From Mucor racemosus (lineage: Eukaryota; Mucoromycota; Mucoromycetes; Mucorales; Mucoraceae), in assembly GCA_027405735.1 (NCBI GenBank), contig JAPEHQ010000018.1:1-64000 (forward strand): 64,000 bases of DNA, written 5' to 3'. A model generated the notes under the pieces. It was not told where the DNA came from. It saw nothing but the letters and a program-made list of their open reading frames with translations, and ran no database searches. The translations under genes were made by a program, and so were the position numbers. Positions 21,601 through 33,990 of this stretch are shown here, piece after piece (the stretch's first letter is position 1; each line of letters starts with the position of its first letter).

Positions 21601-23064
21601 GCTGTTAGTCTTAAAGGTAACGAGGATGTTGTATTCAGTATGCGTGGAAGTACTCTAGTTCCTAGAGCCATGAGATCTAGTGTTCCCAGTCCTAGAACAT
21701 TTGTCTTGACAAATCAAAGCTTGCATATTGTGATGGCAACTAAAAACGGCAAAGTTTTGAGCATGGTGGACGAGAAAACCATCAGTTTGAACATTATTAG
21801 TGGTATCAGTGTTTCAACACTTCAAGATGATTGGGTTGTATTGCATTTAGATGGATCCCCTGATGGCGATACCATCTTGTCTTGTACTTTCAAAACTGAA
21901 TTATTAGCTCATATGTTGCAACAAACTGGAGGTCGTATCAAGGTCTCTGTTGTTCCTCAAATTCAATACAAAAAGAAGGGTAATAAAACTGTCTCAATGA
22001 AGTTTGTAAAGGATGAAACTGCCAAGGGCGATGGTGTCTACAAGAGTCATGTTGTTAAAATTTGTTCTGGCGCTCCTGCTAGTAGTCGTAAGTGTAACCA
22101 TATATTTAAATATATATGTATATATATATCGATCTAATATTTCATAATTAGAATCTGCTCCTCCTTGTGCTAGAAGAGCTGCTCAACCAAGTACTAGATC
22201 AACAACAGCTCCTCGCAAAAAGGCCAATCCAGTTCGTAATACTCCTCGTCCAACTAACCCTACTACTACTACTACTACCAATAATCGACCTCTTTCTAGT
22301 AACATTGGCCGTTCTGTTCCTCCTCCCCCACCACCACCAGTAAACAATTCTCCTCCCCCTCCTCCTCCACCCCCATCTACTACACCTCAATACAAAGCTA
22401 TTTATCCTTTTAAATCTCAAGAAGCTGGTGAGATTGCCTTTGAAAAAGGAGATCTTTTAGAAATTGTTGAAAAGGATGAAAATGGATGGTGGTTAGCTCG
22501 AAAAGATGGCATTGAAGGATGGGTTCCTAGTAATTATTTGGAAGAGTATGTACCACCTGTTGTCCGATCTACACCTCCACCTCCTCCTCCACCCGCTAGA
22601 AGAGCACCTCCATCGGTACCCACACCAAGTAGTATTAGAGCACCACCTCAACAACAACAACAACAACAACAATCAAGTGTACCTGCATGGAAACAAGAAT
22701 TAGAAGCTCGTAAAGCTGGTGGTGTTGTTCCACCTTCAGCTTCTACTCCAGTTCCTGCTGCAAGAAGAGCTCCACCTGCCCCAGGACCAAAACCAATGGT
22801 ACCTGCTAAACCTAGCATGGGAAGTAAACCAGTTATTCCTTCTAGACCTGGTGGTAGTGTACCTACACCTGCTCCTCGTGCACCACCTCGTGCTGCTGGA
22901 TCCAATGGTACACCTTCCAATGCTGCTGCATCATTAGCCGACGCTGTAAGTCTAACATTCTAATGCAAACTTGAGTTTTTATTAACATTTTTTTTTCTTT
23001 CTAGCTTCGTGCTCGTAGACAGCAAGCTCCTTCACATCATGACGATGATGATGACGAATGGTAA
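18680..23064 (+). CDS. MYO1: Class I myosin (fungal Myo1/Myo3/Myo5 type)
   Basis: Twelve exons (18,680-18,688; 18,752-18,934; 18,990-19,091; 19,144-19,488; 19,545-19,629; 19,691-19,794; 19,852-19,987; 20,045-21,018; 21,076-21,255; 21,310-22,087; 22,152-22,945; 23,005-23,064) give 1,249 residues, the usual fungal length. Motor domain with P-loop GESGAGKTE (~127), switch [11 protein letters not shown], switch [16 protein letters not shown], and the TEDS-rule serine in [11 protein letters not shown] (~356), the PAK target in yeast. Then two IQ motifs, a TH1 lipid-binding tail, polyproline runs, an SH3 domain ([20 protein letters not shown]) and a C-terminal acidic DDDDDEW that binds Arp2/3. It drives actin assembly at endocytic sites. 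The intron after exon 6 uses a GC donor (TTG|GCAAGT). Confidence 0.97.
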
Positions 23065-23364
23065 TGGTATGAATGCAACCAATTTGCCAATCGATCAAGC
23101 AATCAATAAATTAATTCAAAAGCGATTAGACTTCATATCATTTAATAAGCAAACAAATATTTACAAAAATACATTAGCCACATTTGATCTTAATAATAAA
23201 TTAGATTTAAAGTGTTTTTCAATTTATTGACGATTATTTTTGATTAGCCGAGAATATGTATCGAGTTAATGCTCATAAAACAGGGTTATCCATGTTTATC
23301 GATCCTATTTAAATCGATTTAAAGGGTGTCCGCTGTTTGACACCTATGGTTGATAAAAGATATA

Positions 23365-24712
23365 CAGTCGGGGTTACTAATGTTTCATCCAAAAAAAATT
23401 AAGAAAATGAAAATATAATGAACACCTATTTTCAAATTTGGTTTGCTCTTTATTGCAAGTCTCTGATAATTCTATACTTCGTCAAAAATAAGATATATAT
23501 GTTTATTACTTGAAAGTAAAAATAAAATAATAAAACTAATATTTTGTTGCTTCTCCCTTGCTATCTATAATTGCCTTGCATCTTTTGGGCATACTTTCAA
23601 TTAACTTGGCAGCGAACTCAACATCAATATTCTCCCAAGCGACGAGAAGTTCCCGTCGAAGGTCTTCGGTATTATTAATTAGATGTTTACGGCTACGTAA
23701 TTTACGAGCGAGCTCGCTCCAAACATGTTCAATGGGGTTGAGATCAGGACTTTGTGATGGCCAGTCCTCCATAACATTCATTGAATGTGATCTCTTCCAC
23801 CATTTTGCATATGCACCTGTATGACAGGTAGCATTATCCTCCTGAAACACAAAATTAGTACCTTCATTTTGATGTAAGTCTTGAACCCATGGAATGTAGT
23901 GTTGCGACAATACATCAATATATGATTCTTGATTCATATTTCCGTCAATAAAGACCAAAGGTCCAAAACCCCCAGCCCAAAAACAAGACCAAACCATCAC
24001 ACTACCACCACCAAATTTTACCGAACGTAATATATGGCAACTCTCATACCTTTCACCTTGTTTTCTTAGAACTAATGGTGTACCATCATTGCCACAAATA
24101 CGAAATCTTGACTCATCAGACCAAACCACTTGTCTCCATTGTTCATTAGACCAATTGATATGAAATTGTGCCCATTCCAGTCTATTTTTTTTATGTTCCT
24201 CTGTTAACTTGGGTTTAACAGCAGGTTTATAGTACTTGAAGCTCAACTTTCTTATCCATTTTCTTGTTGTCGAGCGAGAGACATTTTTTCCCATCATTCT
24301 GAGTTGCCCCGTAATGGTCTCTAATGTTTGAAAGGGATCTCTCCTTATTGATCGCTCCAAATGGCGTTGTGTACAATCATCAAAGGTAGATGGCCTTCCA
24401 GTACTTTTTCCTGTTAAAGTAGTACCAGTTTGATCTCCTCTGGATATGATACTTTGGACTGTAGGACGCTTTATGTCAATCATAGTAGAAATGTCATATT
24501 GGCTAAATCCAAGCTGTTTTAAATAAAAAATTGCGCCAAGCTTCATTTTTTTTTACATCTTGCTTGGTTCCTGTTGGGTCTTGCAATTTTTTGATGTTAA
24601 TTTCAAAAGTTTTGGACATTGTTTTATTAATAAAGAAAGAGTTTGAAAGAAAAGTATAACAAAAAAAAATAGAAAAAATAGGGAATGGATGAAACATTAG
24701 TAACCCCGACTG
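23365..24712. mobile_element. Tc1/mariner-type DNA transposon
   Basis: 1,348 bp bounded by perfect 26-bp inverted terminal repeats: CAGTCGGGGTTACTAATG then TTTCATCC at 23,365-23,390, and its exact complement at 24,687-24,712. Each end is flanked by TA, the target duplication of this superfamily. A single transposase ORF fills the interior. Perfect termini and a long open frame suggest recent insertion between the myosin 3' end and repeat-rich DNA. Confidence 0.95.
23536..24546 (-). CDS. IS630/Tc1-family DDE transposase
   Basis: 336 residues. An N-terminal helix-turn-helix pair (LGFSQYDISTMIDIKRPTV... and an RPSTFDD linker) precedes the catalytic core. The core carries D of WSDESRF, GGGSVMVWSCF, D of FQEDNATCH and E of SPDLNPIEHVW, a DD(34-35)E spacing by my count. 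It would catalyse cut-and-paste transposition at TA. A second ATG-initiated frame upstream (MSKTFEINIKKLQDPTG) runs into this one one base out of register at a run of nine A, so the natural protein may begin about 24 residues earlier in a copy with eight A. Confidence 0.95.
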   Translation of the reverse strand: MKLGAIFYLKQLGFSQYDISTMIDIKRPTVQSIISRGDQTGTTLTGKSTGRPSTFDDCTQRHLERSIRRDPFQTLETITGQLRMMGKNVSRSTTRKWIRKLSFKYYKPAVKPKLTEEHKKNRLEWAQFHINWSNEQWRQVVWSDESRFRICGNDGTPLVLRKQGERYESCHILRSVKFGGGSVMVWSCFWAGGFGPLVFIDGNMNQESYIDVLSQHYIPWVQDLHQNEGTNFVFQEDNATCHTGAYAKWWKRSHSMNVMEDWPSQSPDLNPIEHVWSELARKLRSRKHLINNTEDLRRELLVAWENIDVEFAAKLIESMPKRCKAIIDSKGEATKY

Positions 24713-25440
24713 TACTTTAATACAAAAAAAAAAATGTTTGACACCTATATTTAAAACACCGTTCTTGATCCACCAAATCAATAACCAAGCAACCCAACAA
24801 TTATACTCAAAACTAATGGAATCGTTGGCAATTGCAATACAATTACCAAATAGTAAATAATCATTTTATTGAACATTATCCATATTTTAATAAAGAAGAG
24901 TTTTAACAGTATTCTTTATCGCTTTTTTACACTCTAATTTTACTGCAAATGGTAGTAAAAAATAATAGAAATTCACTTGCATTCTTTATGTTTGACGTCT
25001 GACATGATTGATCGAGTTACAAGTTTGTATGTTTTTTTATCGAAGACGAGAAACAAAGATTGATTATTTTCAAAGGAGAAGGGAAAAGACCTTTTTTTTT
25101 TTTTTTTTTTACCTCTAACAGAAGCTTATAGTTTAGTTGAGGGCGTTTTTTGTGTTTCAACCTTTAAAAGGATACCATCTTCTGTTGTACACACATAAGT
25201 TTGAAATGCTGAAAGTAGTTTATAAAGTTCGAGTGCTATAGTTTCTCTTCTTTTTTTTCTTTCTGTTTCTTAGCTAAAGCTTTCGAATGCATCTGCTACA
25301 TTATTTTTAGTTGGGTCTCAAGGATTTAGTTGCACTGGTTAGCACATATAGAATGAACGAAAAGTGAAGATGTGTCGAAAAGAAAGAGAAAGTTAAATAG
25401 ATATGTAACTAATTATTTTATTACAGGAATAACATCCATA
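24713..25440. other. Intergenic spacer
   Basis: AT-rich with a T run at 25,090-25,110. No gene or clear repeat match seen. Confidence 0.5.
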
Positions 25441-25444
25441 ATAT

Positions 25445-25977
25445 TTGCTTTGTTTTATACTTTCTTTTTCTTTACAAGTGTTATATCGTTCACTAAGAAT
25501 AACAAGAACTCCAAGAGCCACACAAACAGCATTTGATTGCTTTTTTTTTTATGAAAATCTATCTGCTGTTATAACTGATGCTATAGAGAGCTTGACCGCA
25601 GCTTTTGAGGGGCTTAATATCAAGAAGTCTAGAGTACATGAGTTTATGAAAGACAAATGCAATATTTCGTTAAAAGTCGCCACATTGCATCCAGGCCCTC
25701 GTAACGATGAAAAAAGCTTCGAAAAAAAATTGAAGCGGGCGCAAACGTGGACACAGACATGGACTTCACAAAAAGCTGTGTATTTATTGACGAGTCCGGT
25801 TTTAATATAAACATGAGACGCAGTAGAGCATGGTCTATAAAAGTTACGAAGCCATAGCCCCTACCGAAAGCACTGGGGCTAAATCACATACTGTTATTGG
25901 AGTAATATCGGCCATAGGTGTTGTTAATATTACTATGAGAGTACCTCTTCCTCCTAAAAAAAATTAAGATTCAAGGT

Positions 25978-26016
<39 letters not shown>

Positions 26017-26430
26017 CTCCACCCAAAGCCCCCTAATCTAAAGGTACAACAACTGGTCATTACCTTAATTTTATTGAAGAGACAATGGACATCATGGACA
26101 GATATCCTGAAATGAAAGGCTTTTATCTAATCATGGATAATGCTCCAATTCATTCATCAAATTAAGTAAACCAGATGGTAGAGAATCGAAAAAAATTATA
26201 AATGCGTATATTTTCCTCCATACTCTTTAGGATTGAATCCAATTAAGCAATTCTGGACTATAGCTAGGCGTGAAGTAAAGCGTAATCAACTTATGGTGTC
26301 TGAAAATCTCGCACAAAGAATTACTGAGGCATGTCATATCATACATTCATTAAAAATTGCGAAAGCGAGCCCGTAGAGCGACGCCGTAACTGAACATAGC
26401 CAGATTGAACGGCTGAGTCTCTTAGACAAT
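25445..26430 (+). pseudogene. Decayed DDE (IS630-like) transposase
   Basis: Broken frames show the order of a fungal IS630-like DDE transposase: an N-terminal region with a KSRVHEFMKDKC helix, the first Asp in FIDESGFNINMRRSRAW, then GTTTGHYLNFIEETMDIM, YPEMKGFYLIMDNAPIHSS with the second Asp, and a degraded proline/tyrosine-rich block followed by an NPI-like remnant near 26,235. Several stops and frameshifts occur, and an A run of about 30 bases interrupts it near 25,981-26,012. Unlike the Tc1-type element at 23.4 kb, it belongs to the MDNAPIH subgroup. Inactive. Confidence 0.8.
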
Positions 26431-26439
26431 GATATATCT

Positions 26440-27268
26440 AAATTTTAAACAATTTTTTTTTATATTTAACCACGTATTGTCTGAAAACTCAGAATTTGTA
26501 GCGAACATTTTCGGTGACTCATTTTATCCTTACCAACACTCATGATTTTGATCAAAAAACAGAAAAATCAAACTTTGATACCAAAATCAACGTTTAAATA
26601 TACTACATTGTGAGAAAAAATTGTAGGTATAGCTAATACACATTTTATAAAAGCTTAATATTAAATGTTAAGTAATAAAACTTTGTACTTTTGTCCCAAA
26701 AACGTTTTTTTGATTAAAGGATTTTCATTTAATATTTTGAAATAAAAATGTTTGTTATTTTTAATTGAGCAAATAGAGCGCTAAAGTATGTATATGTGTA
26801 TATTTTTTGTTTTTATGATTGGTAGTATAATTAACTCTAGATTTGCAAAACCAGAAAAAAAAATCAAAAAATATCAAAATTGATGATCTAGACAAGAATA
26901 ATTTTTGAAACTAATATTCCGCTTATAAGCTTTGTAAGTCTTAAAAATAAGATATTTTATAATATTTGAGAACTTTTTCAAGAATTTATGATGCTGTACC
27001 CACTTGATTCAAGCTTATTACTGTAAATCGTTATACATGTTAATATTGTGCGGTAGTCTATTTGATAATAATATAGTTTTACTTTGTAATTCTTGCGCTA
27101 GAGGTGATTTACATTAAGTTTTAGCCTTACCTCTCCAATATCATAAACATAAACATGGCCATCACTGGAGCCTATTGCCGCCTTTTTACCCTTTTTGTCC
27201 CAAGCCAATTTATTTAATGATGCTTTACCAGAACTAACTTAAGTACTTGCAAATGGTTCCTCGGTATT
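26440..27268. repeat. Dispersed repeat family A, copy 1
   Basis: Matches 61,290-62,110 in the same orientation over about 0.8 kb (ACCAACACTCATGATTTTGA, TCAAAAAACAGAAAAATCAA, CAATATCATAAACATAAACA). A weaker relative lies at 49,850-50,230. Its right part contains a dynein intermediate chain fragment on the minus strand. Confidence 0.8.
27131..27267 (-). pseudogene. Dynein intermediate chain fragment (copy 1)
   Basis: Minus-strand translation reads TEEPFAST, a stop in place of Gln, VSSGKASLNKLAWDKKGKK and AIGSSDGHVYVYDIGE, followed by a GTAAGG donor. This is the last WD repeat region of cytoplasmic dynein intermediate chain, which links dynein to dynactin. Only this exon-sized piece is present, with an in-frame stop. 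Confidence 0.7.
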
Positions 27269-28735
27269 TGTATTCAAATTTCATAAATTAAATTGACTGG
27301 TTGATTTACAGTAATATCAAACGTATCATCGGCCCGCCTTATGATAAATGTCAATCTAAAACCAGAAACATACCATTGTCATTTTTATAAGCTATGAAAA
27401 GCTTGGTTTTTAATAATACAGCAATTAAACAAAAAACAAAATGATACTAATTGCATATGGTGAGTATTTAATACCTAAGTAAGTTTGATAAAGTATGCTT
27501 TTAAACCCTTTTAAAAATCCTGAGGCAAACAAAAAATTTTGGCCCTGTAATTTTTATCCATCAAAATGTTACGATTTTCACCACACAATGAATGCACCAC
27601 CTTTTATCAATCTTGACCTCGGTGTACTTTGGGTATCAGTTTTTTTACTAGTTGTATTTTCTCTGGTTTATTAATATTCATACATATTGAACGATGATTT
27701 GTAGCATTGCCAAAAAAAAAAAAAAATGCTTCAAGAATACAATGAAATGACACCTTTTATAGACCAAAGTCGCCATTGTCATTTCAGACAAATAATTGAT
27801 CTCGATTTGTACCTGAATCTCGCTCCATAAGGACTGAGTTCCAATCAGATCCCAACAAGCATAATGAGGAAACTCTATCTATATTGCTGGTGCCTGTAAA
27901 AGGAAGTATTCCTGATTAAAATACAATCTTCTACAACATGACATCTATGGTATAAAATTGTACTTATTTTGCATTAACAACATATGCCAAAACGCCTGCT
28001 CATAAAATCGCAGTTGCAGTAATTCTAGATAAGGAATCACATCCCATAAATTATTCGTTCACTTTTGAAAAAAAAAAAAAAAAAATAGTTGACAAGATTT
28101 ACTGAAAATTCTACTTGATTAATGTATTGTGTATTAAAAAAAATATAAGTGTGGCGATTTAGGTAGTATAAAGTAAAATAAAAATAATCTAATTTCAAGT
28201 AACATTAGATTTGTAAAGTTGAAATACTTTTGTGAATCGAAATATTTGAATATAAATAGCAAAAGTGGCATCAGTAGCAGCTGGATCACGATCTTGTATA
28301 CTTAAATTTCAATAACCATAAGACACAATAATGTATCAGATGGAAAACCTGATTCAGATATCCTTTTAATCCGGTACAGATCGTTTTAGTTAATCATGAT
28401 CCCTTTCTTCCCACTAGATATACATTTTTTATTTTATCGAGCTCTACTAAATAGTTAGATTTCATTGCTACAAGATTTTGCGCGAAACATAAAGGTATTA
28501 TGTTCCGTATAATTGTTAAAGTTAATGCTTGAGGATTGTTTATTAAGCTGCTGTATGGAATGCGCTAATTTAGTGAAAAAAAAGTTGAGTAGTATGATAT
28601 TATTCAAGAAACTTGGTATGTGGTAACCGAGAAAATCCCATATAAAATGTTTAAATCTTATGGAAAATGCAATAAATAGAGCCCAATAAGCACACTTATA
28701 GTGATATACTGTATACAATACACATTATTCATTCT
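27269..28735. other. Gene-poor repeat-derived region
   Basis: AT-rich with an A run near 28,069-28,085. No reliable gene. Short minus-strand frames could be further eroded dynein-chain sequence but show no firm motif. Confidence 0.4.
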
Positions 28736-30823
28736 TTATTTTACTTTATTAAATGCATTTGATTTATACATGGCTAGTGGTAATTCATCTTCTTTTTCCT
28801 TGTGCGATATAACAACCTTTTCATCAATTTCTTTTTGATCGTCATCACTAATATCATCATCACTAATATCATCATCGTCATCAGAAGAGGAGCTATCACT
28901 TCCTTGTTGTTGATTTTTATGATATATTTGATTCTTTTTATTTTTATTACCCAACATTGGTTTCTTTTTGATTTGTTGTTGTTGATCTTGTTGTTTCTGG
29001 TATTTAGGATTCAAATAATTTTCAGGTACAACAAATCCAGTTGATTCTGTAGCACGAGGATTATTTGCCATAAACATGGGAGTATTTCCTTTTTGACTAT
29101 TATTACTACTGTTGCTATTGCTTACTCGTTTTCTAGATTGTTGTTGTTGAGGCGCTGACGCTGGTCTTTGTTTTTTAACTAGTCTTTTTCTAGGTGCCTT
29201 TTTCTGAGGCTGTTGTTGTGCTTCTATTGACATGTCATGATGCGCTGGTTGTGGTGCATTAGTAGCTATAACTGATAAATACCAAAACATTTGATTCGAG
29301 ATCAAAACTTGTTCGTGTAATGGTCTTCTTGGATTTGCTAATTTGACATGAGATAATTTGTAAATGGCTCTTTCTACATGTAATGGTAATCGAGTCATAT
29401 ACATTCGATTCAGTTGAAAGTCTTTGGGTGCCTTTTTTGGATCATCGTTAAATAACTCGAAATTGGTGGTATATGTGCCATTATTTTGGTTGTTGTGATT
29501 ATTGTTTGATTTTGATTTTCTAGAAAATAATGATGAAAGGGTAAATCTCTTGTTATTGCTCGCCGTAGTAGTGGTATTGTCGTTTGATTTCTCATCTTCT
29601 GTTGTTGATGGTGTAGTAGTGTTGTCTGGTGTACTATTAGTAGCAGTAGTAGTAATGGTGGCAGCAGAAACAGACGCATTGGGGTCGATTTTATTGTTCT
29701 TTTTAGAAGATTTCTCATCAGACCAAAATGCCCATGACCATGCACTTTTTCGGCTTTGATTAGAAGAAGCTGTAGACGTCGAAACAGATCTAGCCATAAC
29801 CAAAGGTGCTGGTGGTGATGAATACAATTCCTCTCTATTATTCTCTCTAGTAGCTATACATAAATCTCTTACTTCCTCATTTTCTGCGACAGGTGAAAGC
29901 ATTGGTAAAGGCTCTTCCATTAGCACTGTAGATTCCTCTTTATCACTCATAGCACCAGATAATGTAACTCCTTCAGCAGATGTAGATCGAATAATACCAC
30001 TATTATCTTGTAAACGCTCTGAAGAATCCACACTATCAGATTCACTTTTTCGATTTCTTTGAGGTGCAGTGATAGATGAATTTCGTTTAAAATTTGTTCT
30101 AGCGCCTCTTCGCAACAAAGGGCGATCTCCTTTTGGCACTAACGCTCTTGATTCATCCAACGGCGATGAATTTCTATCAAAAACCAATAAATCAGGTACA
30201 TTTCTAGGATAATCTAAATGTACGTTATCAATATACAATGTAATTATACTGCATAATATCTTTTATATAAAGCTTACCCCCTGTAGTTGGCAGCTGCAAA
30301 CTAACACTTCTACGTAATATCATTTTACGCTTTTTATTATCTTCTTGTTCTTCGGTAGTGTCTCTTTGTGTGTGCTCTTTACGTTCCAAGGCATTCAAAG
30401 CTGCTTGTCGATCTTTCTCAGCCTCTGCTGTATCACATTCTTCCATGAGTTTCTGATGATCATTTGCTGTAAAATACACAGACAACACAGATTGTCTACG
30501 CTTTACACTCTTTTTTCGAACAATGAGGCCATGTGTATCTACATATTTCTCAAATTCTGCTGGTGCAATTTCTGGATGTTGAGAAGCAGGTACCCTGTTT
30601 TGTTGTAAAAGAAAGGGTTAATACGGTGTATACGAAAACATGTTTTACTCCTTTTGTGAAGCTTTTTACCCATTTACCAAAATAAGTGAGAAGGATTAGC
30701 GGTTGGAATATTTATTACTTCTGTGCGTACGTTATCTTCATCAGTAGATTTATTCAGTTGTCTTGGTAATGAAAGTGCTCGAGTTAAACCTGTTGTTATG
30801 GATTCAGAGTCTGATGTTGTTGC

Positions 30824-30867
<44 letters not shown>

Positions 30868-31078
30868 GGGTATCTTTGGGTGGCTGTTGCGATTGTGATT
30901 GTGGTTGTGGTTGTGGTTGTGGTTGTGGTTGTGGTTGTGGTTGTGGCAGTGCTTGCTCTTCTTCTTCCTCTTTGCCTTTATTTTCCTCTTTTTTCACTGC
31001 TGGTTTAGATAGAAAATCCCAATCATCTTGATTTAATATATTTATTTCTGGTAAAGTTGTATTTGGCTGTTGATCCAT
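28736..31078 (-). CDS. Zds1/Zds2-like protein
   Basis: Exons 31,078-30,678, 30,594-30,278 and 30,213-28,736 join in frame to 731 residues. The N-terminal part is low complexity, with a (PQ)n run and a poly-Thr run. A charged helical region follows, then RNVPDLLVFDRN, long Ser/Asn/Thr-rich stretches, and the Zds C-terminal motif MTRLPLHVERAIYKLSH then VKLANPRRPLHEQVLISNQ at ~480-525. The end is Gln/Lys-rich and finally Asp/Ser-acidic. In yeast Zds1/Zds2 bind PP2A-Cdc55 and control Cdc14 release and mitotic entry; the C-terminal motif binds Cdc55. Function here is by homology. The gene is divergent from the C2H2 gene. Confidence 0.85.
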
Positions 31079-32357
31079 TGTATGTTTTTATATTTGTTGA
31101 GAGAAAAAGAGAAGAAAAAGTAAGGAGATGTGTATTGCAACTTAATATATAGGTTATGCAAAAATATTATTAAGGGGGGGGGGAGGACCAGCTGGGCAAA
31201 ATGTTGAAGAATTGAAATATTATGATACTAAAATATTGGAGTTTTAATAAAAAGAAGAATTGGAGCCTTGTTGACAACAACAATACGATATCTAGTTAAA
31301 GAAACAAAAATATGATTATGAACAGTGACGGACTAAAATTATACAATAACCAAAAAGAAAACTATTCTTAGATGGTTATATTTTGTGCAACTACTATTTC
31401 CTTTATTCGTATTTATGACAGGAGGATTGAAGTTATATATTCGGGTTTCAAATGCTTAATTAATATAATATAATATACATATACTATCTATTTCTTACGA
31501 CATGTAGTCGTAGTAGTTTGATAATCTATAAAACAAAGATACTATTATAACTGCATTGGCCTGAATGATTTGCTATTTTATGTTATTTCTCAGTAGCAAA
31601 ATCGTGGTTTTTTTTGCAGAAAAACTTGAGATCCTAATAGCAGATTATATCAAAAGTTTCATAGAATAAACAGAAGCTACTCAGTATGTCTATTGTTGCT
31701 CAATTAGATATATAAAGTAACACATTTGACCGATAATGACACGGTCCAGCAACAATTATACAGTTCAGCCCCGATTCCTAGCGTTTTTGGCATGCCATAT
31801 CTAAATATTGAGCTAAATCTTGGTGCCTTAATAAGTGATTACAAAACAAAAAAAATCAAGTGCGTGCGTATTTAGCGTGTTTATTATTGTGCTTTTAATT
31901 GTTACGATGATTTCTTACTTTAAGCAGCCGATAAAATTCCTTGAAATAGTGTGCTGATATCTAAATTTCCAAATGAAATCCAGTAAAAAAAGCCATTCGT
32001 TTATATTTAGGCAAATTAGTACCGTATAAGGAAGCATGAAAAGCCAAAGCCATGATGAGTTCGTTGCTAATCTCTAGCATGATATTCATTATTGTCAATT
32101 TTATTTACGATAAACTTAACATCCAAGGGTTAAATTGCCATCCAATCTATACAGGCCCCCCAATATCTTTATCTTCTTGGTCTTGAACACCTGGTGTAAA
32201 ATCCAACCCTTAATTGTACCCTTTCTCTTTTCCGTCTCATCATCTGTAACATACCATACAAATACCTATTTGCACATAATAGGTTAATAGCTTCTTCTGT
32301 ACATATCAAATTTAACCCAAAGTTATCTCGGGGATTGAAGCAACATATCAATAAATC
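31079..32357. promoter_or_regulatory. Divergent intergenic region, Zds-like / C2H2 gene
   Basis: About 1.3 kb without a supportable gene. A G run is at 31,175-31,183. It must hold both promoters, but no specific sites are recognised. Confidence 0.4.
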
Positions 32358-33076
32358 ATGACGATAAGTCATGAGCAGCAGCAGAAAAAGAAGTTGCGAT
32401 TCATAAACAAGACACCCGATAATATTCGTGAAAAAGCGACTAAAAGTATTCAACGTTTTGCAGAATGTAAGCAACAACAACAACAGCATCAGATGCCAGT
32501 TTTAGACGCAATAACCGATAATAATAAAGATGAAAACAAACATGCAACAGTGCCACCATCAAATAATATAGATAGTACAAGACGAATATCTTGGCTAAGA
32601 TACACACCAAAAAATGCAGCTTCTTCTTGTGTTTCCTCGTCATCAGCATCATCATCATCATCCTCATCCTCACACTGTAAGCAAGTAATTTAAACTAAAA
32701 ATATGTGTATTAAATGCCCGTAATTAATTATGATGGTGTAGTGTTACATTTGATTCAAGATGAAAGTCGCGTGAGCCAACCATTACCAAAACGGTATGCT
32801 TGTGAGCTATGCGACAAGAAGTTTGTTCGGCCTACTAGTTTAGTAATTCATACTTATAGTCATACAGGAGAAGTGAGTATTTCTAATATGAAACACCATA
32901 AAAAAGGTCATTCGTTTATAAAATGTATGTAGAAACCTTTTCAATGCGAGAGATGCAAACGTCAATTTTCAGTAGCTAGTAACTTGAGAAGACATGCCAA
33001 ACTGCATAATCCTAATATTCCACAAGAAAGAAATCCAAATAACGCTGAAAATAGGTCAAGATCGAAAAGCAGATAG
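32358..33076 (+). CDS. Two-finger C2H2 zinc-finger protein
   Basis: Exons 32,358-32,676, 32,742-32,872 and 32,933-33,076 join to 197 residues. The N-terminal half is Gln/Ser-rich and basic. Two tandem C2H2 fingers follow near the C-terminus: YACELCDKKFVRPTSLVIH with TYSH, the linker TGEKPF formed across the second intron, then FQCERCKRQFSVASNLRRH with AKLH. The protein ends in a basic RSRSKSR tail. Two adjacent TGEKPF-linked fingers imply a sequence-specific DNA-binding factor. The exact orthologue cannot be named; it resembles small fungal regulators of the Azf1/Msn2-type finger class only in the fingers. Confidence 0.85.
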
Positions 33077-33089
33077 CGTCTATGCAGCA

Positions 33090-33990
33090 TGAATAAAAAG
33101 AAGAGGCCTATTAATAAACATATAAAGGAGATCAATCTATGTAAGGAGTATAAGATCAGCTAAACAAATCGATGCTCAAGAGAAGTAGACGATTACTATT
33201 GGCATATCATATCAAAGGATAGCAACAATGTGCTGTAGATATGTGGACTATATGGTGGAAGTTCTGAAACAAAAGTTCAAAATAAACTTCATATAACCAG
33301 ATACATGTATCATTATGCATTCGCACAAAACGTATTCAAACCATGTTACTTTGAATGTATATATGCGCACGAGATTCATACACGAAATACGATATGTGGT
33401 GCAAAATCTAGTATCATTTACCTTACAATTTAGTCAATAAAATGCATAGAAAAAGTTTTTCATGTTTTATTTTACGCATTTCTAAACAAATTTTATAAAT
33501 TTATCATAATAAAGATCATGTAAATATTAATTTTGACTCACAATTACTTATCAATTTGCCATTTGTTATCAGGCAACTCTAGTTGATTTAGATTTTTAAT
33601 ACTCGAGTAGAAAAAAGTTGGAAAAGAATTCGGGGCCCGACAAAAGTTACATTCCATATTTTTTTTTTGTATTTTTTTTTTTTAGAAAAATTAGATCTCC
33701 AACTTTTTGGTAGCAAGGGACCATCGAAATTTAAGTTGCAATGGGTTCTGATAGAACTTACTGCTGCAATCACGATAGTGCTATTCATATATGTCTATTG
33801 ATTTTTCTTGCGGAGATATATCCGATCAAAAAAAATTAAATTTTTCAAAAAATCTGATATTTCTAAAGATTTTATTAGGCAAACATGAGTTAAAAGTTAA
33901 AAGTATAATAAAAGTTATGTATCAATAATGTTGCCACATTTTTTATTAATTACATAAATAGCTATCTCTTTTCTTCAGAGGCTGAAGCTC
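33090..33990. repeat. Dispersed repeat family B, copy 1
   Basis: Resembles 63,290-64,000 (AGCATGAATAAAA, AGTTACATTCC, AGATCTCCAACTTTTTGG). A shorter piece recurs at 43,420-43,620 (GGTGCTATTCATATAT, GAGATATA...CGCTCAAA). No coding sequence. Confidence 0.7.

Noticed and set aside
22199..22937. Arg/Trp-rich and Gly/Ala-rich frames within the myosin tail
   Set aside because: They are shadows of the polyproline and SH3 exon, which is in frame with the myosin motor.
30723..31031. Val/Gly/Cys-repeat frame on the plus strand
   Set aside because: Antisense of the Thr and Pro-Gln runs of the Zds-like first exon.
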